NCBI RefSeq assembly: GCF_003996965.1
Contig: NZ_QWDM01000008.1
Location: 1 to 64,000 of the forward strand
Direction: 5' to 3'
Length of the DNA: 64,000 bases
Source: Flavobacterium cupreum
GTDB taxonomy: Bacteria; Bacteroidota; Bacteroidia; Flavobacteriales; Flavobacteriaceae
Of the stretch, positions 7,365-15,295 are shown piece after piece. A model generated the notes under the pieces. The model was not told the origin of the DNA. It worked only from the letters and a program-made list of their open reading frames with translations, and made no database searches. Position 1 is the first letter of the stretch. Every line of letters begins with the position of its first letter. Both the position numbers and the translations under genes were made by a program.

Positions 7365-8717
7365 ATGGCATGTACAAGTTGTTCAACCTCAGATGGTGGT
7401 GCACCAAAAGGTTGTAAAAATAATGGGACTTGCGGCACCGATAGCTGCAATAAACTGACGGTTTTTGACTGGCTCGCGAACATGAGTCCGTCTAATGGAG
7501 AGGCAATTTTTGATTGTGTTGAGGTACGTTTCAAGAACGGAAGAAAAGAATTTTTCAGAAATTCAGAGAAATTAACCTTAAGTATTGGTGATATTGTAGC
7601 AACTGTTGCATCACCGGGACATGATATTGGAATCGTTACTCTGACAGGCGAATTGGTCAAAATTCAAATGAAGAAAAAAGGCGTGAATCACGAAAGTAAT
7701 GAAGTGCCGAAAATCTATAGAAAAGCTTCCCAAAAAGATATTGATATCTGGTCTGTGGCCCGTGAACGTGAAGAACCGATGAAGGTCCGTGCCCGTGAAC
7801 TGGCCATTCAGCACAAACTGGAAATGAAAATTTCCGATATCGAATTTCAGGGAGACGGATCAAAAGCAACTTTTTACTACACCGCAAACGACAGGGTCGA
7901 TTTCAGGCTTTTGATTAAGGATTTTGCAAAAGAATTCAGTACAAGAGTCGAGATGAAACAAGTTGGTTTCCGTCAGGAAGCGGCACGTCTTGGCGGAATT
8001 GGTTCTTGCGGAAGAGAACTTTGCTGTTCAACCTGGTTAACTGATTTCAGAAGTGTTAATACCTCAGCGGCACGTTACCAGCAGCTTTCACTGAACCCTC
8101 AGAAATTAGCGGGACAATGCGGAAAATTAAAGTGTTGCCTGAATTATGAGCTTGATACGTACATGGATGCCCTGAAAGATTTTCCGGATTACGATACGAA
8201 ATTAGTAACCGAAAAAGGGGACGCCATCTGTCAGAAACAGGATATTTTCAAAGGTTTGATGTGGTTTGCCTACACGAATAATTTTGCAAACTGGCATGTT
8301 TTGAAAATTGATCAGGTCAAAGAAATTATGGCTGAAAACAAGCAGAAAAACAAAGTTTCTTCCCTGGAAGATTTTGCTATTGAAGTAACTTCAGAACCTG
8401 AAAAAGACTTTAATAACGCAATGGGTCAGGAAAGTCTAACCCGATTTGATCAGCCAAAAAGAAAGAAAAAACCAAACCGCAAACGCAAACCAAATGCTGA
8501 AGCTGCGATTGTGGCAACTCCGGGCAAGGCTCAGATAGCTCCAAATCAAAACAAGCCTGCCGGAGGAAATTCAAATAAAGGAAATAATCCAAACAAAGGA
8601 AACAAGCCGAATAATAATAAGCCAAATCAATCGAATAAAGCTAATAATTCGAATGACAATAAGCCGGCAGAACCTAGAAAACCTATAATTATTACTAAAA
8701 ATGAGAATAAAAAATAG
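7365..8717 (+). CDS. ricT: PSP1-domain protein, RicT (YaaT) homologue
   Basis: A 450-aa protein. Residues ~45-290 form the PSP1/RicT core, with the highly conserved cysteine words CGRELCCSTW and GQCGKLKCCLNYE. In Bacillus RicT works with RicA and RicF in an Fe-S-containing complex that affects RNase Y and phosphorelay function; the role in Bacteroidota is not settled. The N-terminus adds two CxxC-like pairs (CTSC, then CGTDSC). From about residue 365 the tail is low-complexity Lys/Asn/Pro, likely disordered and perhaps nucleic-acid binding. The gldH start overlaps the last codons of this gene by 17 bp and PBP1A follows, so the three are probably one operon. The start ATG at 7365 agrees with the near-promoter at about 7303. 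Confidence 0.92.
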   Translation: MACTSCSTSDGGAPKGCKNNGTCGTDSCNKLTVFDWLANMSPSNGEAIFDCVEVRFKNGRKEFFRNSEKLTLSIGDIVATVASPGHDIGIVTLTGELVKIQMKKKGVNHESNEVPKIYRKASQKDIDIWSVAREREEPMKVRARELAIQHKLEMKISDIEFQGDGSKATFYYTANDRVDFRLLIKDFAKEFSTRVEMKQVGFRQEAARLGGIGSCGRELCCSTWLTDFRSVNTSAARYQQLSLNPQKLAGQCGKLKCCLNYELDTYMDALKDFPDYDTKLVTEKGDAICQKQDIFKGLMWFAYTNNFANWHVLKIDQVKEIMAENKQKNKVSSLEDFAIEVTSEPEKDFNNAMGQESLTRFDQPKRKKKPNRKRKPNAEAAIVATPGKAQIAPNQNKPAGGNSNKGNNPNKGNKPNNNKPNQSNKANNSNDNKPAEPRKPIIITKNENKK

Positions 8718-9180
8718 CGGGATTCTTATTTTGGCAGCGATACTTCTTTTTTCGTGTGATAAAAAAAGAGTATTTGACGAATACAAATCTGTTGGCAGTG
8801 CCTGGCACAAAGACAGTGTTGTTACTTTCGACCTGCCAGTTCTGGATTCTACGAAAAAGTACAATTTGTTTGTAAATTTGAGAGACAATAACAATTATCC
8901 ATTCAATAATTTGTTTTTGATTGTAGCTATTGAGACACCAAGCGGATTTACGAAAGTAGACACCTTAGAATACCAGATGGCAAATCCGGACGGGACGTTG
9001 TTAGGAAACGGTTTTACAGACATCAAAGAAAGCAAACTGTATTACAAAGAAGATGTAAAGTTTAGGGGAAAATATAAAGTACACATCAAACAAGCCGTTA
9101 GGGAATCAGGTAAAATTCCGGGTGTACAGGCTTTGGAAGGTATTACAGACGTAGGTTTTAGAATAGAACAAAAAGATTAG
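8701..9180 (+). CDS. gldH: Gliding motility lipoprotein GldH
   Basis: A 159-aa lipoprotein with a lipobox LLFSC at about residues 15-19 of the signal sequence, followed by DKKRVFDEYKSV. The protein matches GldH as I remember it (AWHKDSVVTFDLPVLDS, then NLFVNLRDNNNYPFNNLFL). GldH is one of the lipoproteins needed for Flavobacterium gliding and is associated with the GldK-N/Spr type IX secretion and motility machinery. Its start overlaps the ricT end by 17 bp, and the PBP1A gene begins 12 bp after its stop. The ricT-gldH-PBP order is, to my memory, conserved in Flavobacteriaceae, and translation is probably coupled to ricT. Confidence 0.93.
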   Translation: MRIKNSGILILAAILLFSCDKKRVFDEYKSVGSAWHKDSVVTFDLPVLDSTKKYNLFVNLRDNNNYPFNNLFLIVAIETPSGFTKVDTLEYQMANPDGTLLGNGFTDIKESKLYYKEDVKFRGKYKVHIKQAVRESGKIPGVQALEGITDVGFRIEQKD

Positions 9181-9192
9181 ACGAATATATTT

Positions 9193-11499
9193 ATGGCTAC
9201 TAAAAAAAACAATCAAACCACTAGTACAAAAGACATTAACTACTATAAAAAGAAATTCTGGAGAATTTTTGCTTATACGTTATTAGGTATTTTAGCTTTC
9301 TTTTTATTTGCTTCATGGGGATTATTCGGTTCCATGCCTTCTTTTGAAGACTTAGAGAATCCGGATTCTAATTTAGCTACCGAGATTATTTCTTCTGACG
9401 GAGTGGTGATCGGTAAATATTTCAAGACCAACAGATCCCAGCTTAAATATTCGGATCTGCCAAAAAGTTTGGTTGAAGCCTTGGTTGCTACCGAAGATGC
9501 CCGTTTTTACGAGCATTCAGGAATTGACGGACGCGGAACGCTAAGAGCTGTTTTTACCTTAGGAACAAATGGAGGAGCAAGTACCTTAACTCAGCAATTA
9601 GCTAAACAATTGTTTCATGGCGAAGGGTCTAAATTCCTTCCTTTCAGGATTGTACAAAAAATAAAAGAATGGATTATTGCCATTCGTCTGGAAAGACAAT
9701 ATACAAAGAATGAAATTCTGGCGATGTACTGCAACGTCTATGATTTTGGAAATTATTCAGTTGGAGTAAGTTCTGCCGCACAAACCTACTTTTCGAAAGA
9801 TCCTAAAGATCTGACCATGGATGAATCGGCTATTTTGGTCGGAATGTTCAAAAATTCGGGTTTATACAATCCTGTTAGAAATCCGGAAGGTGTAAAGAAT
9901 CGTCGTAATGTGGTACTTTCTCAAATGGAAAAAGCAAAAATGATTTCTTCTTCTGAAAAATTAAGATTGCAGGCTTTACCAATTGCCTTAAAATTTAAAC
10001 TGGAGAGCCATCGTGAAGGAACAGCTACCTATTTTAGGGAGTACCTTCGTGATTACATGAAAAAATGGGTTGCTGAAAATAAAAAGCCCGATGGTTCTGA
10101 TTACGATATCTACAAAGATGGTCTGAAAATCTACACGACTATCGATTCAAGAATGCAGCAATATGCAGAGGAAGCCGTTTCAGCACACATGAAAAACCTG
10201 CAACAGCAGTTTTTTATTGATATGAAAAACAATAAAAATGCTCCTTTCGTCAATATTACCAAAGCAGAAACAGATCGCATTATGATGCAGGCCATGAAGA
10301 ATTCTACGCGTTGGGCCATCATGAAAGATATGGATAAAAGCGAGGATGATATTATAAACTCATTCAAGGTAAAAACGAAAATGCGCATTTTTACCTGGAA
10401 AGGCGAACGCGATACTACCATGACACCACTGGATTCTATTCGTTATTACAAACACTTTTTACAATCGGGTTTAATGGCAATGGAGCCTCAAACCGGAAAT
10501 ATAAAAGCGTGGGTGGGCGGAATCAATTATAAATATTTCCAGTACGATCACGTTGGGCAGGGAGCAAGACAGGTAGGTTCTACTTTTAAACCGTTTGTGT
10601 ATGCCACTGCAATCGAACAACTGAATATGTCCCCTTGTGATTCTATACTTGACGGGCCGTTTATGATTCATAAAGGACGTCACCACGTAACGGAAGACTG
10701 GGAACCAAGAAACTCAGACAACAGATACCGTGGAATGGTTACTTTAAAACAAGGTCTGGCGAATTCTATCAATACGGTTTCTGCAAAATTAATTGACAGA
10801 ACCGGTCCTGAGGCAGTAGTGGAACTAACTAAGAAATTAGGGGTAAAAACAGAAATCCCGGTACAGCCTTCAATTGCATTAGGAGCTGTTGATATTACGG
10901 TTGAAGATATGGTTGCTGCTTACAGTACATTTGCAAACCAGGGAGTATATGTAAAACCGCAATTTTTAAGCCGTATCGAAAACAAAAGCGGAGAGGTTAT
11001 TTATGAACCAATTCCGGAATCACACGACGTTCTGAATAAAGACATTGCTTTTGCCGTAATCAAATTACTTCAGGGTGTAACAGAAACTGGTTCAGGTGCA
11101 CGTTTACGTACCCAGGGTGGTGGAAGCGGCGATAATCGCTGGACAGGATATCCATATATGTTCAAAAACCCGATTGCGGGTAAAACGGGAACAACACAAA
11201 ACCAGTCAGATGGTTGGTTTATGGGAATGGTTCCAAATCTTGTAACAGGTGTTTGGGTAGGTTGTGAAGACCGTTCTGCACGTTTCAAAAGTTTGACTTA
11301 CGGACAGGGAGCAACAGCAGCATTACCGGTTTGGGCTTATTTTATGAAACTGTGTTATGCCGACCCGGGACTTCAGGTTTCAAAAGCTGAATTTGAGCGT
11401 CCGGCTAATCTTTCCATCAAAGTGGATTGCTATTCAAGACCGGCAGTTGTAAAAGACACGACACAAACAGAACAAAATACAGACGAATTCGAACTCTAG
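9193..11499 (+). CDS. Penicillin-binding protein 1A, bifunctional glycosyltransferase/transpeptidase
   Basis: A 768-aa class A PBP. It has one N-terminal membrane anchor (about residues 23-46). A family 51 glycosyltransferase domain with EDARFYEHSGID and GGASTLTQQLAKQLF follows at about 97-143. The transpeptidase domain has its active serine in GSTFK (Ser463), SIN as the second motif, and KTGTT at Lys664. It polymerises and cross-links peptidoglycan on the periplasmic side. It is the third gene of the ricT-gldH unit and is followed by its own terminator. Length and motifs are complete, with no missing catalytic residue. I leave the symbol blank because the usual name in this group (mrcA, pbpC or ponA) varies. 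Confidence 0.95.
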   Translation: MATKKNNQTTSTKDINYYKKKFWRIFAYTLLGILAFFLFASWGLFGSMPSFEDLENPDSNLATEIISSDGVVIGKYFKTNRSQLKYSDLPKSLVEALVATEDARFYEHSGIDGRGTLRAVFTLGTNGGASTLTQQLAKQLFHGEGSKFLPFRIVQKIKEWIIAIRLERQYTKNEILAMYCNVYDFGNYSVGVSSAAQTYFSKDPKDLTMDESAILVGMFKNSGLYNPVRNPEGVKNRRNVVLSQMEKAKMISSSEKLRLQALPIALKFKLESHREGTATYFREYLRDYMKKWVAENKKPDGSDYDIYKDGLKIYTTIDSRMQQYAEEAVSAHMKNLQQQFFIDMKNNKNAPFVNITKAETDRIMMQAMKNSTRWAIMKDMDKSEDDIINSFKVKTKMRIFTWKGERDTTMTPLDSIRYYKHFLQSGLMAMEPQTGNIKAWVGGINYKYFQYDHVGQGARQVGSTFKPFVYATAIEQLNMSPCDSILDGPFMIHKGRHHVTEDWEPRNSDNRYRGMVTLKQGLANSINTVSAKLIDRTGPEAVVELTKKLGVKTEIPVQPSIALGAVDITVEDMVAAYSTFANQGVYVKPQFLSRIENKSGEVIYEPIPESHDVLNKDIAFAVIKLLQGVTETGSGARLRTQGGGSGDNRWTGYPYMFKNPIAGKTGTTQNQSDGWFMGMVPNLVTGVWVGCEDRSARFKSLTYGQGATAALPVWAYFMKLCYADPGLQVSKAEFERPANLSIKVDCYSRPAVVKDTTQTEQNTDEFEL

Positions 11500-11519
11500 T
11501 TTAATTTCGTTTCTCCAAT

Positions 11520-11569
11520 AAAAATCCTTTTGTAACTTCTGAATCCGGAAGAGCAAAAGGATTTTTTTT
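11520..11569 (+). terminator. Intrinsic terminator after PBP1A
   Basis: aaaatccttttg pairs with caaaaggatttt about 20 nt on, followed by a run of eight T. It closes the ricT-gldH-PBP1A unit. Confidence 0.85.
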
Positions 11570-11577
11570 GTGATATG

Positions 11578-11944
11578 GGTTCAGGTTAAATCTGCACGAA
11601 ATGTATAGTCACACAAAGTCCCCAAGCAATCAAACTTTGCGCCTTTGCGCCTTTGCGTGAACCAAAAAATCTATAATTGGTTTAATGAAGTGATGTTAAA
11701 TATAAATCTAAAAGATAAGTCAAGTAAAGTCGCCAAGCAATCAACTTTGTGCCTTTGCATTAAACAAAAAAATCTGCCAGATCTGCCAAATCTGCGAGAG
11801 TTTTTTCCCTGTGCTTAAATTAGCCCCTTCAAAAGGTACTTTCAAATAGACATCTTAGCCTATTTTATTTTTTACGAAATCGTTATATTTTAATCTAAAA
11901 ATCTTATTTTTATCAAAAATATACGATAATAAAGACCATTTGTT
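11578..11944. repeat. Intergenic wordy repeats (two degenerate direct copies)
   Basis: No gene is seen. Two related ~50-bp stretches, about 11613-11672 and 11723-11774, share aagtcNccaagcaatcaa, then ctttgNgcctttgc and later caaaaaatct. A further word, atctgccaaatctgcgaga, follows at about 11780. Such words recur in other gaps of this window (39250-39610, 44440-44580). Confidence 0.6.
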
Positions 11945-12646
11945 ATGATTACAAAAAAAGTAAATAACGTTCAGGAAGCTATAACCGGAATCGAAAGCGG
12001 AATGACTATAATGTTTGGTGGTTTTGGACTTTGCGGGATTCCCGAAAATACAATAGCAGCCTTAGTAAATACAACAATTTCAGATTTAACCTGTATCTCC
12101 AATAACGCCGGAGTGGATGATTTTGGGCTTGGACTGCTTTTGCAAAAGAAACAAATCAAAAAAATGATTTCTTCCTATGTGGGAGAGAATGCCGAGTTCG
12201 AACGCCAGATGCTTTCAGGGGAACTGGATGTAGAACTTACACCACAAGGAACTTTGGCAGAGCGCTGCCGTGCAGCTCAGGCCGGAATTCCCGCTTTCTT
12301 TACACCTGCCGGTTACGGGACTGAAGTGGCCGAAGGAAAAGAAGCACGCGAATTCAACGGTAAAATGCACATTATGGAAGAAGCTTTCAAAGCAGATTTT
12401 GCCATTGTAAAAGCATGGAAAGGGGACGAAGCCGGAAACCTGATTTTTAAAGGAACCGCCAGAAACTTTAATGCCTGTATGGCCGGAGCCGGGAAAATTA
12501 CGATTGCTGAGGTTGAAGAATTAGTTCCGGTGGGAACATTAGACCCGAATCAGATTCATATTCCGGGAATTATGGTACAGCGTATCTTTCAGGGAGAAAA
12601 ATTTGAAAAGAGAATTGAACAAAGAACGGTTAGGGCAAGAAATTAG
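11945..12646 (+). CDS. scoA: 3-oxoacid (succinyl-CoA:acetoacetate) CoA-transferase, subunit A
   Basis: A 233-aa class I CoA-transferase alpha subunit. It has the typical start [19 protein letters not shown], the [16 protein letters not shown] loop (close to the GGFGxxGxP family signature) and the [20 protein letters not shown] segment. With the beta subunit encoded 82 bp downstream it moves CoA from succinyl-CoA to acetoacetate (or a related 3-oxoacid) in ketone-body and branched-chain amino acid breakdown. The specific substrate is inferred from the closest subfamily I recall. The spacer between the two genes forms an AT-rich palindrome. No exact TAnnTTTG match was seen upstream. Confidence 0.92.
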   Translation: MITKKVNNVQEAITGIESGMTIMFGGFGLCGIPENTIAALVNTTISDLTCISNNAGVDDFGLGLLLQKKQIKKMISSYVGENAEFERQMLSGELDVELTPQGTLAERCRAAQAGIPAFFTPAGYGTEVAEGKEAREFNGKMHIMEEAFKADFAIVKAWKGDEAGNLIFKGTARNFNACMAGAGKITIAEVEELVPVGTLDPNQIHIPGIMVQRIFQGEKFEKRIEQRTVRARN

Positions 12647-12657
12647 ATAATTGAGAT

Positions 12658-12713
12658 AATTTGATAATTGGATAATGTCTTTAAAATTTATCTAATTGTC
12701 TAATTATCAAATT
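12658..12713. repeat. Palindrome between scoA and scoB
   Basis: aatttgataatt (12658-12669) pairs with aattatcaaatt (12702-12713), with further partial pairing inside (ggataat / aatta). It sits between two subunits of one enzyme and lacks a terminal T-run, so it is more likely an RNA-stability or processing element or a repeat insertion than a terminator. Confidence 0.6.
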
Positions 12714-12728
12714 GACACATTATAAAAT

Positions 12729-13385
12729 ATGGGACTTAGTAAAGAAGATATAGCAAAACGAATTGCTAAAGAAGTAAAGGACAGATATTTCGTTAACCTT
12801 GGTATCGGGATTCCGACTTTGGTGGCCAATTATGTCAGAGAAGATATTGCAGTGGAATTCCAAAGTGAAAATGGTGTTCTCGGCATGGGGCCTTTTCCTT
12901 TTGAAGGAGAAGAAGATGCCGATGTCATCAATGCGGGAAAACAAACCATAACAACGCTTCCGGGTGCCAGTTTCTTTGATTCTGCTTTTAGTTTCGGAAT
13001 GATTCGCAGTCAGAAAGTTGATCTTACTATTTTGGGAGCCATGGAAGTTTCGGAGAATGGAGATATAGCCAACTGGAAAATTCCGGGTAAAATGGTAAAA
13101 GGAATGGGTGGCGCTATGGATCTGGTCGCTTCAGCTGAAAATATCATTGTAGCCATGATGCACGTAAACAAAGCCGGAGAATCTAAGATCCTGAAAAAAT
13201 GTACTTTGCCATTAACAGGTGTAGGATGCGTTAAAAAGGTGGTAACCGAGCTTGCGGTTCTCGAAGTGACCGAAAAAGGTTTTAAGCTCTTAGAAAGAGC
13301 GCCAGGCGTTTCTGTGGAACATATTATTGCTTCCACTGAGGCAGATTTAATAATCGAAGGGGCAATTCCGGAAATGGCCATTTAA
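12729..13385 (+). CDS. scoB: 3-oxoacid CoA-transferase, subunit B
   Basis: A 218-aa class I CoA-transferase beta subunit. The catalytic glutamate lies in the signature SENGVLGMGP; this Glu forms the glutamyl-CoA thioester intermediate. The N-terminus IAKRIAKEVKDRYFVNLGIGIPTL and the later IMASTEADLIIEG-type end (here IIASTEADLIIEGAIPEM) are standard. It works as a heteromer with the scoA product. A rho-independent terminator follows at 13405-13434, so the pair is a transcription unit. Confidence 0.92.
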   Translation: MGLSKEDIAKRIAKEVKDRYFVNLGIGIPTLVANYVREDIAVEFQSENGVLGMGPFPFEGEEDADVINAGKQTITTLPGASFFDSAFSFGMIRSQKVDLTILGAMEVSENGDIANWKIPGKMVKGMGGAMDLVASAENIIVAMMHVNKAGESKILKKCTLPLTGVGCVKKVVTELAVLEVTEKGFKLLERAPGVSVEHIIASTEADLIIEGAIPEMAI

Positions 13386-13404
13386 ATCAATATTTTAATA
13401 AAAT

Positions 13405-13434
13405 AAAAAACCGCCCATTTGAGGCGGTTTTTGT
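13405..13434. terminator. Intrinsic terminator after scoB
   Basis: aaaccgcc and ggcggttt arms enclose a 7-8 nt loop, with A-rich and T-rich flanks. It can act for scoB and possibly for the convergent gene ending at 13503. Confidence 0.85.
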
Positions 13435-13502
13435 TATTTATAAAGCTTTGTGACTTTGCATTTTTGAAGGAAACAAATCTTATAGAACCCTGAGGGTTAA
13501 TT

Positions 13503-14030
13503 TTACAAATTAAACGAAGCTCCTAAACTAAAAGTAGCCTGATTGTTTAAGTGGTAGAAAGGATCGTCGTTGTTTCCGTATTTTGCAATAGGAAATCCAA
13601 TTTCTGTAAAAACTCCAAATCCGTCCGTAAAGAAGTAACGACCTCCAACATGACCTCCGAAGTTATGTAACCCTAAACTTAATCCCGGATATACATCTAA
13701 TTGCTCCACACCGATTACGCTTGATAAATTGGCATTAATTCTTGCTTTCGCATCAAAACGATCTTTAAAGTCTGCTTTAGAATCATTGTATACAGCTGTA
13801 TTGCCACGGTAAAAACCGGAAAAGTTGTCTACGCCCAATAAATAATTAGCAACAAGACCAAAGGAGAAATTTTCTCCTAATCCAAAATCCACAGAACCCT
13901 GAATTCCCGAACCACCATCTTGCAGATTAGCACCAACATTAACTTTGACATCACCTTTTCCTGTAAAAGCTTTTTGTGCTTGTGTGATTCCAAATGTTAC
14001 TAAAAACAAAAGTGTAATTACCTTTTTCAT
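13503..14030 (-). CDS. Outer-membrane beta-barrel protein (DUF6646-like)
   Basis: A 175-aa protein with a Sec signal peptide (MKKVITLLFLVTFGITQAQ, cleavage near residue 19). The mature part is made of alternating amphipathic strands such as GSVDFGLGENFSFGLVANYL and GGHVGGRYFFTDGFGVFTEI, and it ends in SLGASFNL with a terminal hydrophobic strand. This is the pattern of a small 8-stranded outer-membrane barrel. I recall the family as DUF6646, common in Flavobacteriia; its function is unknown. It has its own TAnnTTTG promoter word at 14064-14071 and is transcribed away from the phosphatase behind it. Confidence 0.78.
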   Translation of the reverse strand: MKKVITLLFLVTFGITQAQKAFTGKGDVKVNVGANLQDGGSGIQGSVDFGLGENFSFGLVANYLLGVDNFSGFYRGNTAVYNDSKADFKDRFDAKARINANLSSVIGVEQLDVYPGLSLGLHNFGGHVGGRYFFTDGFGVFTEIGFPIAKYGNNDDPFYHLNNQATFSLGASFNL

Positions 14031-14063
14031 AAATTTTTTAAATATTTAATTATTTCTAAAGTA

Positions 14064-14071
14064 CAAAAATA
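14064..14071 (-). promoter_or_regulatory. -7 promoter element of the barrel gene
   Basis: The minus strand reads TATTTTTG, an exact TAnnTTTG, 33 nt before the ATG at 14030. The -33 element is not clear. Confidence 0.5.
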
Positions 14072-14083
14072 ACTTTTTAGAAA

Positions 14084-14818
14084 TCAATTCCTACCTCTTT
14101 CGTTAGAATACAGTTCGTTTAAAGGTTCACTTTGCCAGAATTCCTTGGTATCAACGTTCATAATGGTCAAAGGTCCTTTGAACGCAGCCCCCGTATCAAC
14201 ATTCCAGACGCAGGCTTTTTGTACCGGAACCGTTTTCCCGATTCGGGTTACCGGTGTATGGCCGATATAAACTTCTTTGTAAACGGTAAAACGTTTCGGA
14301 TAGAACAGGTCGTCCGGTTTTAAATTCGGATCCAGAGCCAGTGCGGACTCCCAAAGCGTTCTGTCCCAGTAGAATAATTTCGAAAAGAATTCGTAGGTTA
14401 CACCACTTAGATTTGTAAATCCGGCATGAACAAACAGACGGTTCTGATCGTCCAGGTAAAAATCCTGCAGCGATTCCAAAAAAGCAATATGCTCTTTCTT
14501 TTTTTCTTCAGAAAGTATCGAGTATCCTTCCACAGTAGCTTTCCCGCCATGTTTGTACCACATTTCCTCATCAAAGTCCTCATGCCTGTTTTCCAGCCAG
14601 TCCAGGGCCAGCTGATCGTGATTGCCTCTGATGCAAATGCAGTTTTGCCTGCTTTTAAGGTCAATTAAAAAATCGATTACCTGTGTCGAATGACTCCAGC
14701 CGTCTACATAATCGCCTAAAAATATAAGAGTATCTTTTTCGGTAACATTCGCTTTCTCCAGCACTTGTTCAAGTGCGAGTAATCCTCCGTGTATGTCACC
14801 TATAACAAATGTTCGCAT
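14084..14818 (-). CDS. PPP-family metallophosphoesterase (serine/threonine phosphatase-like)
   Basis: A 244-aa protein with the full PPP metal-binding series: GDIHG at residues 7-11, GDYVDGW at about 35-41, RGNHD at about 64-68, and later His residues in FVHAGF and IGHTP. These bind two metal ions for phosphate ester hydrolysis. Candidate substrates are phosphoproteins or diadenosine tetraphosphate (ApaH-like); bacterial PPPs of this length do either, and the sequence alone does not decide. It stands alone, with a clean -7 word at 14839-14846. The ATG at 14818 begins directly with the first strand MRTFVIGDIHG. Confidence 0.88.
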   Translation of the reverse strand: MRTFVIGDIHGGLLALEQVLEKANVTEKDTLIFLGDYVDGWSHSTQVIDFLIDLKSRQNCICIRGNHDQLALDWLENRHEDFDEEMWYKHGGKATVEGYSILSEEKKKEHIAFLESLQDFYLDDQNRLFVHAGFTNLSGVTYEFFSKLFYWDRTLWESALALDPNLKPDDLFYPKRFTVYKEVYIGHTPVTRIGKTVPVQKACVWNVDTGAAFKGPLTIMNVDTKEFWQSEPLNELYSNERGRN

Positions 14819-14838
14819 TTTGTATTATTTCGTGTAGG

Positions 14839-14846
14839 CAAAAATA
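14839..14846 (-). promoter_or_regulatory. -7 promoter element of the phosphatase gene
   Basis: The minus strand reads TATTTTTG (exact TAnnTTTG), 20 nt before the ATG at 14818. Confidence 0.5.
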
Positions 14847-15295
14847 AAGAAAATGATTTGTTTGTACTCATTATGTTGAGAATCTTTATAAATGTCAGAA
14901 AAAATCCTTTTCTGAATTTAAGGCTAGGTTTTGTTTTACAAAAAATGATTCACTAAGGATAATTCCCGCTTTTTTTATTCAGAATTTAGTTCTCAAATCA
15001 CGTCATTTTGCTTTTCCTACAGTTAAAAAGAGGAAAAAAAGCAATTTTTGGCTATAAAATATTAGTTTCCAATGCTGTAGTTATTTGTTCTGTAAGGCAT
15101 TGTCAAACCTGAGATTTCTTGTTATTTTTAAATGTCTTTACCCGTTTAAATGTTGTATTTTATCGATAAAAGGTAAATTTATCCGTTTAATTAACAAAAT
15201 TTATATATTTTTATCACTCAAATAAAGTATTTACTTACATAATTTATTTGGTGATTTTTAACCCCTTTTTAACTAACCAAAATTCAAAATTGCTT
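14847..15295. other. Long leader/promoter region of the secreted protease gene
   Basis: This AT-rich gap of about 450 bp has no gene. Two copies of the 8-mer ccgtttaa lie at about 15142 and 15183, 41 bp apart (about four helical turns) in direct orientation, a possible activator site pair. No exact TAnnTTTG match was found in the last 100 bp. Confidence 0.35.
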
